DNA of 64,000 bases, taken from the NCBI RefSeq assembly GCF_003315205.1, contig NZ_QNRR01000007.1, positions 310,001 through 374,000 of the forward strand. Reading direction: 5' to 3'. Position 1 is the stretch's first letter, and each line of letters begins with the position of its first letter. The stretch is from Roseimicrobium gellanilyticum. Its GTDB lineage: Bacteria > Verrucomicrobiota > Verrucomicrobiia > Verrucomicrobiales > Verrucomicrobiaceae. Position numbers and translations under genes: made by a program. Positions 41,622 through 50,926 of the stretch are shown in pieces. The notes under the pieces are model-generated. The model saw only the letters and a program-made list of their open reading frames with translations. It ran no database searches and was not told the DNA's origin.

Positions 41622-44123
41622 CTATTCATCTTGGAAAGGTACGAGGTATTCTTGAGCAAAACGACCAGCCTCAAAGCGACACTTTAAGAGCAAGTTGCTA
41701 CATTCGTTTACAAGCTCGTCGTCAGGCAACTGAGATTCGCACAATGTTGAAAGTAAGACTCTCAGGTCCGAGATCAAAGACCCTAGCGCAGGATATGTAA
41801 GCGCATGAGAGGCCCCAGCTACTGCCGCCCGAGTCGCTTGGTTGCTCGGATGCACCGATACTCTCACACATTTGTAGCCTGCATAAAACTTCGCAAACCA
41901 CTCTGAAGCTACCAGCAGTTGGCCGTGCTGGTTTTTTGTCAAGGCGTTCGCCTCCTTTTTCCTGCTTTTTGCTTCGATCACGAGACCTGTCTTTCCTGGC
42001 AAAAGCCAAAGGACATCCGGTCCCTCGCCATTTACATCACGCCTCTCACAAACAAATCCCAGGTACCTTCCAAGCACACATAGGGACTCCTCAAACTGGT
42101 TTGCGGAAGCTTGGTGATTTAGAAATGACACAGCGTCTTCAAATGCCTGGATCACTCCCCGCCGATTTCGATAACCTTTGATCTGATTGATGACTCCATG
42201 CGGCTGGGAGCCGGGCAACGGTAGAGACCTGTAAGGCTCGCGAATCTTTGGACGAAGCAAATTTCGATTGTGCCCAAATGCGGACCTTTGAAGCTCCTCC
42301 GCTCTGTCTTCATTGCCCCAGTTGTTTGAGATTCTCCCCGCAAACTGTTCTAGCCAGCCGCGCATTTGAGCGTCTAAACCATCTCCTGTAGAAGTGATCT
42401 TAACAAGTGCTCCAATGGCCTTGTCATGATAACCGTCCTGCCACAGGGTGAACGCTTTCCGCTCTGCGGCGGCGATTTGGTATCGGCTCCCGTCAGCAGG
42501 ATCCTCCGATACTAACTCTGCGAGAGTTTCAGCATGGTACTGAGTCCAATCAGTGTCACGGTGGAAACAACGAAGCACTGTCTGGCGCAGATCCTCTAAG
42601 TTCTCGACCGCCTTGCTGACATCGGCTCCCATGTCAAGTTGGGCTCTCGTGGCGCTGGTGAGGAATCTAAAATTTGCTTCCCTAGCAACCCAAGATGCGA
42701 GATCAGAGCCTACTAACAGTACCACGCAAAAATCACCTGACCCGCGAGCGCCCCTTCCAATTCCCTGTTCAATGCGCTGGGCGAGAATCCGAGTAATAGT
42801 CGTGCCACCGTACAGCGCACTTGCTCTGTACAGTTCATAGTTTGAAGTTCCCGATGGAAGACCGCTCATCACAAGTAGACGACAGGAATTCCCGGGTAAG
42901 TCAATTCCGTCGTACCTGTTAGAGAAAACAAAAGGGCCTAGATCGGTAAGGTTCTGTAGGGCATCTACTGCTTTCTCGACTTGTTCTGGTCCGACCGCGA
43001 CTGTCGCGACTTCCGACCACTGTTTTGCCGCAGTGTCTGAACCTACGAGGATGGCGCAACCGTAACCCTCCGTGGTGGCACTAGCACTCAATTCCCTAAC
43101 AGTCTTTCGAATATTGAAATTGAAGCGCATTAGATCCGGAATCAGAATCATGCGTTCACTGATGCCAGCAAGCGACCGCGATTTAAGTGGATCAGAGACA
43201 GCTACGGCGTCAGCGTCAAAACATCTAATGATTTCGCTGTCATCCGCAATGGTGGCGGACATGTAGACCCGCCTCTGAGCATCGGAAAACGCTGGGAACA
43301 TGTTCACCAATGGCAAAATCGGCGTGATTGTGAACGCAGAGCGGCTTATTAGCGCATGGCAGAACGAGAGACTGTCTCGAAGTAAAGGCCAAACCAGTTT
43401 GAATGTTTCGCCTTCAGGGCGGAGTTGTTCTCGCACGGCGTCCAGCTGCTCTTGCCAACTCCAATAAGGCACCTCCAATACCGCGAACTCAGACCCGCTA
43501 AGGATGTCGTCAAAGGTTCCGAGCTTGTCGATCCTGTTGAATGCATTGCGAAACAACATCGCCAAACTCTGGTATAACCCTCGATGAGCTTCTGCCGATA
43601 TCGAGAGAGTGAATGCGTCTCTAACCACGGAAAACGCAGCATGCGCATCGTCTAGAATCACAGTGGAAACCGTTGGACCCATTCGCTGCCCTCGCACGCC
43701 AAATTTGCTAAGGCCATGAAATAGAGCGTTGTATGTCGCCACCATAACCGAGGTGCCATTGGTGAACTGCTCATTTAGGTCCTTACCTTTCTCGTAGCCC
43801 ACAGCGCGGATTCCATAAGACTTCGCTTTCTCAAGTGTCTGATTCACAAGCTGAACCGTAGGTGTAAGGTACAATACTGGCTCACGAGTCTCGGTCAGTG
43901 ATGACTGTGCGATCAGCAGTCCAACTAGAGTTTTCCCACCGCCAGTATGAAGCTTCACCACCACGTCTTTCTGCTGACGACGACCATACCAGGCTTGCAG
44001 GACCTCAGCTTGACTTGTGTAGAGGTCGTTGATTCCAGGCGGCTTTGGTAACCGCCGGAATATTTCAAGCGGATCCACAGTGGCAGGATTGCGAGGAGAG
44101 GTTCTAAGGCTTTTGAAATCCAT
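41622..44123 (-). CDS. DEAD/DEAH-type helicase with C-terminal nuclease-like domain
   Basis: 833 residues. SF2 helicase: Walker A LHTGGGKT (58-65), TPTVQLVNQ (Ia), VILDDAHAAF (motif II as DDAH), YMSATI (III) and QRIEQGIGRGARG (VI). Residues 500-650 are helical. Residues 680-760 carry ERRDVNGEGPDVLWLLPG, then GLVIEAKSRKK, an Asp plus Glu-x-Lys pair as in PD-(D/E)XK nucleases, followed by a long helical end. Restriction-like helicases with a C-terminal nuclease are frequent in antiphage islands. No HamA-like gene is beside it, so Hachiman is not supported; it may act alone or with the XRE regulator. Confidence 0.8.
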   Translation of the reverse strand: MDFKSLRTSPRNPATVDPLEIFRRLPKPPGINDLYTSQAEVLQAWYGRRQQKDVVVKLHTGGGKTLVGLLIAQSSLTETREPVLYLTPTVQLVNQTLEKAKSYGIRAVGYEKGKDLNEQFTNGTSVMVATYNALFHGLSKFGVRGQRMGPTVSTVILDDAHAAFSVVRDAFTLSISAEAHRGLYQSLAMLFRNAFNRIDKLGTFDDILSGSEFAVLEVPYWSWQEQLDAVREQLRPEGETFKLVWPLLRDSLSFCHALISRSAFTITPILPLVNMFPAFSDAQRRVYMSATIADDSEIIRCFDADAVAVSDPLKSRSLAGISERMILIPDLMRFNFNIRKTVRELSASATTEGYGCAILVGSDTAAKQWSEVATVAVGPEQVEKAVDALQNLTDLGPFVFSNRYDGIDLPGNSCRLLVMSGLPSGTSNYELYRASALYGGTTITRILAQRIEQGIGRGARGSGDFCVVLLVGSDLASWVAREANFRFLTSATRAQLDMGADVSKAVENLEDLRQTVLRCFHRDTDWTQYHAETLAELVSEDPADGSRYQIAAAERKAFTLWQDGYHDKAIGALVKITSTGDGLDAQMRGWLEQFAGRISNNWGNEDRAEELQRSAFGHNRNLLRPKIREPYRSLPLPGSQPHGVINQIKGYRNRRGVIQAFEDAVSFLNHQASANQFEESLCVLGRYLGFVCERRDVNGEGPDVLWLLPGKTGLVIEAKSRKKEANALTKNQHGQLLVASEWFAKFYAGYKCVRVSVHPSNQATRAAVAGASHALTYPALGSLISDLRVLLSTLCESQLPDDELVNECSNLLLKCRFEAGRFAQEYLVPFQDE

Positions 44124-44391
44124 GGACTACGGTGCTTGAGATGTTTACTCTATTGTAATGCAATTCAAGGTGCACATTTCCTTGGGGGCAAGAAGATTCT
44201 TCTCATTGGGGAATAAGGGGAAGCGCGTGCTTGCGGCCGATTCTCGGAAGTAGGCAACCCAGCACCTCAATGCGGTGGAGAAACACGGAATTCCGTGGCA
44301 CCATCTATTCTGATGGGAAAGACCGACATTATGGAGGAAATATTTGACTTGATTCAACATTAACTTCCACCCAAAATTGCGCTCAGCTGCC

Positions 44392-44925
44392 ATGAAAGCC
44401 TTTGTGTTGCCCGTCTTTCTGCTGCTTCTGGCGATTGCATGTTTGTCGGCAGAATCAACGCCAACCGAACTCTCCCTCAACGACGGTAGCCGAATCAAGG
44501 GGAGGGTGATGTCTGTCACCGCATCTGAAGTCACCGTGATGGCTGACTTTGGCGTGTTGCGTATCGATTTGGCGAAGTTGACTCCAGAATCCAGGGCCAA
44601 GCTCGCGGAGGCCAACAAGCCTGACACGGAGGCGCTTCTTCGTAGAGTCGCTGAGCTAGAAGCCAGGGTCTCTCAGCTACAGCAGGAGAACGAGCAGCTA
44701 CGCCGGCAGGTGGTTTCTGTCCGCTCTACCCCACCTTCTTACCGTCCTTCCACTTCCGGAGTCCAGAGCCTCACCACTTCGGGAGGCGGCTCAACAGCGA
44801 CCGCAGGTAGAGCCGTAAGCATCAGTTCGACTGGCAAAAGACACAATTCAGGATGCCGATACTATGCGGGTGGCCGACCCTGTGGTCCTACTGACGGAAT
44901 TGCATGCAAACTCTGCGGTGGCTAG
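44392..44925 (+). CDS. Secreted protein with Cys-rich C-terminal motif
   Basis: 177 residues from ATG 44392. Signal peptide (AFVLPVFLLLLAIACLSAES), an SH3-like beta domain (SLNDGSRIKGRVMSVTASE, GVLRIDLAKL), a short leucine-rich coiled coil (VAELEARVSQLQQENEQLRR), a Ser/Thr/Gly-rich linker and a C-terminal motif HNSGCRYYAGGRPCGP followed by CKLCGG. The last motif recurs as a closing module in secreted verrucomicrobial proteins (from memory of the family). Overlaps the next gene by 22 bp, so the two are coupled. Confidence 0.7.
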   Translation: MKAFVLPVFLLLLAIACLSAESTPTELSLNDGSRIKGRVMSVTASEVTVMADFGVLRIDLAKLTPESRAKLAEANKPDTEALLRRVAELEARVSQLQQENEQLRRQVVSVRSTPPSYRPSTSGVQSLTTSGGGSTATAGRAVSISSTGKRHNSGCRYYAGGRPCGPTDGIACKLCGG

Positions 44926-45746
44926 CACTAGGACTCTTCCTCCTCCTTCCGCTGGCGTCGAGTCAGGGTGGGGAAGTCGTGAGGGTGGTGACCTGGAATC
45001 TGGAGTGGTTCCCAGGAAAGAAGCCGAACGCGACCCAAGAACAAAGGGATCAGCACTTCTTGGAAGTTGCCTCCGTGGTTCCTCAATTCCGCGCCGACAT
45101 CCTCATCCTTCAGGAGGTCCGTGACTTGGATTCAGTGGAAAAGTTGGCAAAGCTTCTTCCGGGGTTTGAAGTCCATGTGGTAAGCAGTTTTAAAGACCAA
45201 GTAGGAGGAGTGGTGGGGCTTCAACAGATTGCCATCCTTTCTCGTTTCAAGGCCGAAGGTGCCTGGGCAGAATCATGGAAGCGGGGGTGGGTCAATGCTC
45301 CGAGAGGGTACGCCTACGCCAAGCTGATGGTCTCTGGGAAGCCGTTGCACGTGTATGGAATCCATCTCAAAAGCAACCTGGGTGACGCCATTGCCAATAC
45401 GTCAAAGCGCGAAGACGCCGTGGAACAATTGCTGGATCACATCAAGACCCAGGCCAAGGAGGGAGAAGCTGTAGTGGTCGGCGGAGACTTCAACGTGTCC
45501 AAGGAACAGTCTGCGCATGCCGGCGATACCACTCTGTCGAAAATGGAGCTGGCTGGGTTTTTCTGGAGTTTCGAAGGGGTGCCGCTCCAGGACAGAATCA
45601 CCATTCCGGGAAACGGAAGATACCCGGATGCTTGCTTTGACCATCTTTACCTAAGGGACCTTGGTAGACCTGTGGCGTGGGTGCTCAAGGATATCCCTGG
45701 AAGCGATCATTTTCCGGTGGTGGTGGACGTCGCTGTACCATGGTAA
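44904..45746 (+). CDS. Secreted endonuclease/exonuclease/phosphatase-family protein
   Basis: 280 residues. Signal peptide (LALGLFLLLPLASSQGGE) and an EEP fold: VTWNLEWFPG, ILILQEVRD, YGIHLKSN, VVVGGDFNVS and GSDHFPVVVDVAV, the catalytic set (N, E, H, N-D, D-H) of Mg-dependent phosphodiesterases. Could be an extracellular or periplasmic DNase or phosphatase. Lies between two other exported proteins; the start overlaps the preceding gene by 22 bp. Confidence 0.88.
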   Translation: MQTLRWLALGLFLLLPLASSQGGEVVRVVTWNLEWFPGKKPNATQEQRDQHFLEVASVVPQFRADILILQEVRDLDSVEKLAKLLPGFEVHVVSSFKDQVGGVVGLQQIAILSRFKAEGAWAESWKRGWVNAPRGYAYAKLMVSGKPLHVYGIHLKSNLGDAIANTSKREDAVEQLLDHIKTQAKEGEAVVVGGDFNVSKEQSAHAGDTTLSKMELAGFFWSFEGVPLQDRITIPGNGRYPDACFDHLYLRDLGRPVAWVLKDIPGSDHFPVVVDVAVPW

Positions 45747-45826
45747 AATTGGAAGGTTTGGACCTGTCCAGTAGTGGAGGACGCAACTGCGCTTGACAAG
45801 TGAACGGTGCGGCGTCACTTGGATAA

Positions 45827-46924
45827 ATGAATGCTCTGCTGCATCCTGCGGTTCTTGTGAGCCTCCTTCTTATTCTCTGGGGTGGCCAGTCACTTGCGCA
45901 ATCCCCTAATCAGCAAGCGAGGGGCTTGGCAATCGTGAAAGAACTGCCAAGCGACAAAGATGAATTTGCGACGAGCTTTCACTTTCTAAGTTGCAAAAGA
46001 TTTGGGGTTACCACCAACTTCGTTCTCAATTCCGCCTCGCCTCTGACTGTGGAAAATTACAAGATATGTGCGGTGGCCGAGTTCGGTGACTTGACCACGC
46101 GGGACCTGATTACGGAAGAGGACCGGCAATACCTCGAACTCAAGCGTAATGAATTTCAGGAGCTAAGTCAGAAATATCCGACTGCGCGGGGCAAGTTGAA
46201 GCCCGTTATGGAGACTGTGATCCATCTTCAGAGTCAGTTGGATTCGGGACAAGTTCGCTATCGAGGAGGGTGGACTAGCAAAGTGAGCTTTGATGCAATG
46301 GTGGAATCAAAGAGGAAGGCCGCAGAAAAAGAAGCTGCCGACTACGCAAGGGAACTTCAGGATGTTCAGGCTCGTGAGAAAAACCTCGCTTCCGCCAGAA
46401 CAAATCTTGCCGGCAGATGGTTGTTAAGAGATCACGTTGAGTACATAGATAGGCTAGCGCGTCAAGGTATCAAGATGAGTGGAATCTCGCTGCTGCCAAT
46501 TCCGGAGAACATCATCCAGGATGCGCTCCATTTACCCATACGGAACTGGAAGGATGTCGTATTGAAAGAGGCGAAGGGAGCCATGGGGCCTGCCATCCTT
46601 TGCGTGATGCAACCTCAGGGAGCGTATTCCATGAGATTAGCGTTCACAATTGCAAGTGATGATGAGAAAATTGCTAACGCAGACGATTTGAAGGGAGCAT
46701 TGAAAGTTCTCGCTTCAATAGACAACGAGTTGGCCGGTTGGCTTCCGGGGGCGGTCGCGGCAGCTCTCATTAAACTGGATCTAAATGAAAGAAACGGGGA
46801 TAGAGACGCGGAAGTCACAATTGACCGCGATTTCGGTAACCGGGAATGCGAATTGCGGGTGCTTCCGAGATCTACTCACGAAGACGGTACCATCTACTCG
46901 CTCGTCTGCCTAACTGTTCATTAA
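45827..46924 (+). CDS. Secreted hypothetical protein
   Basis: 365 residues. Signal peptide (VLVSLLLILWGGQSLAQS); middle coiled-coil part (MVESKRKAAEKEAADYAREL); mixed alpha/beta end. No known domain. It ends 7 bp before the GYF_2 trypsin-like protease gene, so they form an operon and the protein may be a partner or substrate of that protease (inference). GC content is lower than in the cargo block. Confidence 0.65.
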   Translation: MNALLHPAVLVSLLLILWGGQSLAQSPNQQARGLAIVKELPSDKDEFATSFHFLSCKRFGVTTNFVLNSASPLTVENYKICAVAEFGDLTTRDLITEEDRQYLELKRNEFQELSQKYPTARGKLKPVMETVIHLQSQLDSGQVRYRGGWTSKVSFDAMVESKRKAAEKEAADYARELQDVQAREKNLASARTNLAGRWLLRDHVEYIDRLARQGIKMSGISLLPIPENIIQDALHLPIRNWKDVVLKEAKGAMGPAILCVMQPQGAYSMRLAFTIASDDEKIANADDLKGALKVLASIDNELAGWLPGAVAAALIKLDLNERNGDRDAEVTIDRDFGNRECELRVLPRSTHEDGTIYSLVCLTVH

Positions 46925-46931
46925 CACTCCG

Positions 46932-48407
46932 ATGAATTACTACTACGTCAGCAGTGATTCCAACGTGGTTGGTCCGATGCCGGAAGAGGCGATACGCGGC
47001 CTTTGGAGGGGTGGAGTTTTGGGCGATTTATCGCTAGTTGCTCGTGAGGGCTCTGAAGAATGGAGAACCTTTGCAGAGACTTTCGAAACGGAATGTAGGA
47101 ACAAAAGCAAGGCGCTGTCGAACCCTAGACGGTATGGCATTTTGATTATGGCATGTGCGGGTGCACTTATCTGCCTGGGTCTTATTGTGGCCATGAGTGG
47201 TCTGACAATCGGGCACTCCGCTAACGCGCCAGTCCCTTCATTGGCGACTCCTGAGCCAGGGGAGGACGTCACAAAAGTGAAGCCTCTTGCTCCTCTGCCA
47301 AGAGCGGAATCCCCTGAGTTGAAACAGAGTTCTCAATCTGAGGTTATGTCGTCGAGTAATCCCAGTTCCATCTCTCCGGGAGTTGCACATCATAACACCG
47401 CGCCTGTACGGTCCGAGGGCAATTCACCTGAAGCACGACTAGACGCGAAGCCATCCGACCCTGAGGATTCGCCGAATTTGCTGGCAGAATGGTACGATGC
47501 TGGATATCACCAAGGTGCAACAGTAAAAAAAGTCTACGAGGCGTTTGGTGTGACGCCTGAAACGTCCAAGGGTGGTCTGTTCCAGATTCTCAAAAGCTTG
47601 GGGGTAGAAGCTTCTGAAATTCGCAGTGACCAAAGGAACGCTTGCGTAGAGGGATATGGTCATGCGCTGGCAAGCAAGCCTAGCGCAATGGAGATTTCAC
47701 CAAAACAAAAGGCGTCTGTGCTTCCGCGTGCACTCAGGGGATACCATCTGTTCAAAGGTGAGCTTGTTGAAGATGACGCTGGAGACTTTGCTGGGCGCGC
47801 AAGGGCAGCCACGGTGATCATTTTCAGCTTGTCGAACGATTCAGTTGGACAGGGGTCGGGCTTTTTCATTGCGCCTGGAATTCTACTGACTAACCGTCAC
47901 GTTGTCGAAGATGGAGAGAGGTTGCGAGTGCGAATGCCTGATCGGTCATTTGTTGCCGCGGAACTTATCAGGGCATCTACAACTGCTGATGTTGCGCTTC
48001 TGAGAATTGAGTTGACCAACCATCCCATTCTAAAGCTGTCTAGCTCACAGGAGGTCAAAGTCGGTTCGAACATCTGTGCGGTAGGCTTTCCCGAGTCTTT
48101 CTTGCTTCTTGAAAGTAGTGGCGAGTTTGATAAGATGGAAGCTCTTAAAAGGCTGGACTCTACAAGCACCTACGGACGAATTGGGGGAAGAATGACGTTT
48201 GACTCCACAAAATGCTTCCATGTGGATCTAAACATTAATCATGGCAACAGTGGTGGTCCGGTCGTCAATACAAGTGGAGATGTTGTGGGCATTAGTACCT
48301 ACGGTTTAGGGGACAGAAGGGGAGTGCAAGGACTTAACTATGCGATAGAGAGCGACATAGCGCGACAGTTTGTTCGTAGCGTTTTGCCGGACCTTCGTAT
48401 CGATTGA
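46932..48407 (+). CDS. Membrane-bound trypsin-like serine protease with GYF_2 domain
   Basis: 491 residues. GYF_2 domain at 1-55 (YYVSSDSNVVGPMPEEAIRG), transmembrane helix at about 72-95 (ILIMACAGALICLGLIVAMS), a Ser/Pro-rich linker, a helical middle, and an S1C (DegP-like) protease at 295-485: GSGFFIAPGILLTNRHVVED (His), TTADVALLRIEL (Asp), NINHGNSGGPVVNTSGDVVG (Ser). No PDZ domain follows, unlike DegP. The GYF_2 part would be cytoplasmic and the protease on the outer side of the membrane, which suggests signalling across it. Operon with the exported protein before it. Confidence 0.85.
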   Translation: MNYYYVSSDSNVVGPMPEEAIRGLWRGGVLGDLSLVAREGSEEWRTFAETFETECRNKSKALSNPRRYGILIMACAGALICLGLIVAMSGLTIGHSANAPVPSLATPEPGEDVTKVKPLAPLPRAESPELKQSSQSEVMSSSNPSSISPGVAHHNTAPVRSEGNSPEARLDAKPSDPEDSPNLLAEWYDAGYHQGATVKKVYEAFGVTPETSKGGLFQILKSLGVEASEIRSDQRNACVEGYGHALASKPSAMEISPKQKASVLPRALRGYHLFKGELVEDDAGDFAGRARAATVIIFSLSNDSVGQGSGFFIAPGILLTNRHVVEDGERLRVRMPDRSFVAAELIRASTTADVALLRIELTNHPILKLSSSQEVKVGSNICAVGFPESFLLLESSGEFDKMEALKRLDSTSTYGRIGGRMTFDSTKCFHVDLNINHGNSGGPVVNTSGDVVGISTYGLGDRRGVQGLNYAIESDIARQFVRSVLPDLRID

Positions 48408-48457
48408 GGTCGTTCGATTCTGGATGACAACAAGAGCTTCACTTTTAGAATCATGAG

Positions 48458-48919
48458 ATGCTCTCCACCATCACCGGACTCAAAGACGATCTGGCCAAGC
48501 TCGCCGGCGTACTCAATCAATTCAAAAGCGAAACCGTACAGGTGAAGCTTCTGGAGCAATTCTTCGCAATAGGCCCGACACCAGGCTCTGAACTCGTCAA
48601 TCCCGTTGCGACGACAAAGCCCCGTAGGGGAAGGCCACCAAAGGCTCAGGTAGGAAGTGTCCAATCACCCTCGACGCCATTTAGGAAAAAGGGCAAGCGT
48701 TCAGCGATAGGTGCAACGGGTGCCTTGAATGCACTTCTCGGCCAGGGGTACTTCAAAAGCCGGCGGACCATTGCTGACATCACCGCCGCCTGCGAATCCA
48801 AGGCGGGAGTCACCATCAAGGTAACAAACCTTTCGGGTCCTCTGGCTAGGTTTGTAGAGGAGCGAAGACTGCAGCGCGCCAAGAACAAGGACGATAAGTT
48901 CGAGTATTGGGCGAAGTGA
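48458..48919 (+). CDS. DNA-binding-like protein with AT-hook motif
   Basis: 153 residues. A short N-terminal coiled coil, a basic AT-hook-like motif (KPRRGRPPKAQ, about 53-63) and a conserved C-terminal domain (ALNALLGQGYFKSRRTIADI, VTNLSGPLARFVEERRLQRA, KFEYWAK) that resembles a winged helix found in many mobile-element proteins. DNA binding is likely, target unknown. Ends 14 bp before the DUF488 gene, so cotranscribed. Confidence 0.65.
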   Translation: MLSTITGLKDDLAKLAGVLNQFKSETVQVKLLEQFFAIGPTPGSELVNPVATTKPRRGRPPKAQVGSVQSPSTPFRKKGKRSAIGATGALNALLGQGYFKSRRTIADITAACESKAGVTIKVTNLSGPLARFVEERRLQRAKNKDDKFEYWAK

Positions 48920-48932
48920 GCAGGAATCCGCA

Positions 48933-49694
48933 ATGGCTGTCGATTCTTCACCTAATACCGTTTTCAGCCTAGGCTACTGGGGCTGGGGTAATCATACGGA
49001 AAAGCTTGTTGAGTTGATTGATGGTTCAGAGGCATCACTACGATTCGGGAAGCCTGTCTACGTGGACATCCGGTTGCGCAAGGCGGTTCGAGCGAAGGGC
49101 TTTCAAGGAGCGAGATTTGCTCAGACGGTTGGGGGAGGCCGATACCATCACATTCCTGGCTTGGGTAATTTGAGTGTCCGAACTGGTGCCAACTCAATCC
49201 GGATTAAGCAACCGGGAGATGTGAAGTCGCTGATGCAAATCGTGCTGGCTGCGAGAAAGGAGAGAAGAAGGGTGGTGCTCTTCTGCGCATGTGAAGAACC
49301 GTGTTGGTGCCATCGACGGATAATCTCGCGACTGTTAGTGGGCCATGCAATTCAGGAAAGAGTGCACCTGACGTGTGTTGAGTGGCCTGGTGGAAGTCCT
49401 GAGTTCCATGAGTTGGAAGTTTCCAAAGTTACTTTCGACACTGTGTGGCGAGGTCAGGGGACAATTGCTTTGAGTCGGAAACTCAATCACCTTCGGGTAT
49501 TGCCATGGTACAGTGTGCTTAGGATTAAGCACGGAGAGCGCATCAAGGACATTTTCACGGGGCGCGCAATCTACAGAAAGGGCTGGCGCCTTCCATATTT
49601 CCAGGATGTGGAAGACGCCCCGCGGAGAGTTCAGCGAATTGAAGCAAGGCTTCTGCAGCACGATTGGGGGTATGCACCGCAATCAACTTACTGA
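48933..49694 (+). CDS. DUF488-family protein
   Basis: 253 residues. DUF488 signature: VYVDIRLRKAVRAKGFQGAR, TVGGGRYHHIPGLGN, VVLFCACEEPCWCHRRIISR, with the Cys-rich CACEEPCWCHR loop. The family is present in many elements and beside DNA-modification or repair genes; proposed functions (DNA-base or nucleotide chemistry) are not settled. The C-terminal 100 residues are an extra domain (VWRGQGTIALSRKLNHLRVL). Operon with the AT-hook protein and a 72-residue ORF. Confidence 0.82.
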   Translation: MAVDSSPNTVFSLGYWGWGNHTEKLVELIDGSEASLRFGKPVYVDIRLRKAVRAKGFQGARFAQTVGGGRYHHIPGLGNLSVRTGANSIRIKQPGDVKSLMQIVLAARKERRRVVLFCACEEPCWCHRRIISRLLVGHAIQERVHLTCVEWPGGSPEFHELEVSKVTFDTVWRGQGTIALSRKLNHLRVLPWYSVLRIKHGERIKDIFTGRAIYRKGWRLPYFQDVEDAPRRVQRIEARLLQHDWGYAPQSTY

Positions 49695-49707
49695 AAGGAG
49701 TTGAGCC

Positions 49708-49926
49708 ATGGACGCACCAGATCTCTACCTGCCAATACCACCGCATCAGGTTCTCTTCACCTACAGCGAATGCTATGCGCAGGCGGAACGTAATATGAGA
49801 ATTCACCGCTTTGGTCGGCTTCATTCACCAGAGCAGAGTTTGGTGATGTTCTTCTGCCGATTACCCTCAGATGAAGCAGAACCACATTGGGAGCAAAGGG
49901 ACGTGCCTCCCGAAGGGAGGATCTGA
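49708..49926 (+). CDS. Small hypothetical protein
   Basis: 72 residues, strong AAAGGAG nine bases before the ATG. MDAPDLYLPIPPHQVLFTYS, SECYAQAERNMRIHRFGRLH, no family recognised. Follows the DUF488 gene by 13 bp, so probably the last gene of that operon. Confidence 0.6.
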   Translation: MDAPDLYLPIPPHQVLFTYSECYAQAERNMRIHRFGRLHSPEQSLVMFFCRLPSDEAEPHWEQRDVPPEGRI

Positions 49927-50584
49927 TTCTAAAAGCACTCAAGGAGATCCGCGTCCCGGTTGTGCTCGAGAGTACCTGGAAGCAAAGGGTATAACGAGCA
50001 TCGTGGCCGGCATCACAGGGAATGCCAAGCGAGCCGCCATGGGGTTTGTCTGGGTGCGTTCTGATGGTGCTTTGGCGATTTTGAGGCCAGGCTAATTAAT
50101 CCTGCGCGTAGAGACGGCCGATGCTGCAAAGCTTGAATCTGACCTTGAACCCGGGGAGGGGAGAGTTCCGAAGTTCTGAATCTATTTCTCCCCTTGGCAC
50201 TCCGAAAAACTCCGGGAGGTTTCGCGCCTACCGCTCGTATTCAGTCGGGAGGAACATTGGCCGCGTTCTATTTTCAATTAGGAACGTGAAGTGCGAATAA
50301 CAACATTTTAAATTTTTTCGGTGACCCAATTAACTGTGCACTGTTTTCGCGTTCCTGAGGCTTGTCACCTGATCAAGCTGAGGGAGTTACGAGGTGAATA
50401 TTGAAGGTTCTTCACCCCTTGAAAATTTTGGTGGTTGAGTGGGGATGTGCTCTTGGCAGTGGTGCTGACAGTCGTACGCATGTGTGTCTGAGCCAAGCTC
50501 ATAGGATGTCACGGCTGGCGAAAACGACTTAGCAGAACCCCGTTCGGACGTCTCGGACAGGATTCTGCCAGTCGGTTGGAAGAA
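49927..50584. other. 658-bp AT-richer stretch without a recognised gene
   Basis: Between the DUF488 operon and the convergent end of the primase operon. Contains the low-GC tract AACATTTTAAATTTTTTCGG near 50303 and one TCGGAC-type motif at 50543-50560. Only short unsupported ORFs. A transfer origin, replication origin or small RNA could be here, but nothing specific was identified. Confidence 0.4.
50543..50560. repeat. TCGGAC-N3-TCGGAC motif (isolated copy)
   Basis: TTCGGACGTCTCGGACAG, identical through 15 bases to the left end of the repeat element at 16544. It lies 25 bp past the stop of the CHC2-like gene. Confidence 0.65.
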
Positions 50585-50926
50585 TTAGCCAGTTTGAGGA
50601 ACAGAATTTTCCCGGCTGCCTTGCTCAGGGGCGGATTCTCCAATGGTGCCAATCTTCAAAAGGACGCCACTGTCGGGTATGACCAGGCGTTTGATAGGGA
50701 ACTTGCAACTTGGTTTCCCACCCTTCTGCCCCAGCAATTGGAGAATACTTTGATTGTGAGCTTTGTCTCCAGAGAACGCCGCACATGCAAACCTACCGTC
50801 GGGGAAAACCACGAGATTGTTTCCCTTTCTGTCGGCATCGTTTGCTGCGCAGGCGGGGCATCTCGCTACGATGCGCCCGTCTTCCTTCTTCTCCACGTTG
50901 GTGAGCTTTGTCAGATTAATCTTCAT
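50585..50926 (-). CDS. Primase-type zinc-finger protein (CHC2-like)
   Basis: 113 residues. Resembles the zinc-binding N-terminal part of DNA primases: RIVARCPACAANDADRKGNN, VVFPDGRFACAAFSGDKAHN, then SILQLLGQKGG. The C-terminal 45 residues are not conserved in appearance. Overlaps the end of the large primase-helicase gene by 11 bp, so it would add the zinc module missing from that protein. Confidence 0.72.
   Translation of the reverse strand: MKINLTKLTNVEKKEDGRIVARCPACAANDADRKGNNLVVFPDGRFACAAFSGDKAHNQSILQLLGQKGGKPSCKFPIKRLVIPDSGVLLKIGTIGESAPEQGSRENSVPQTG

Noticed and set aside
41622-44123. Hachiman HamB assignment
   Set aside because: No HamA (DUF1837) gene adjacent, and the nuclease-like domain is fused to the helicase itself.
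49871-50095. 74-codon ORF after the DUF488 operon
   Set aside because: Overlaps the better supported 72-residue ORF; no ribosome-binding site and no recognisable family.
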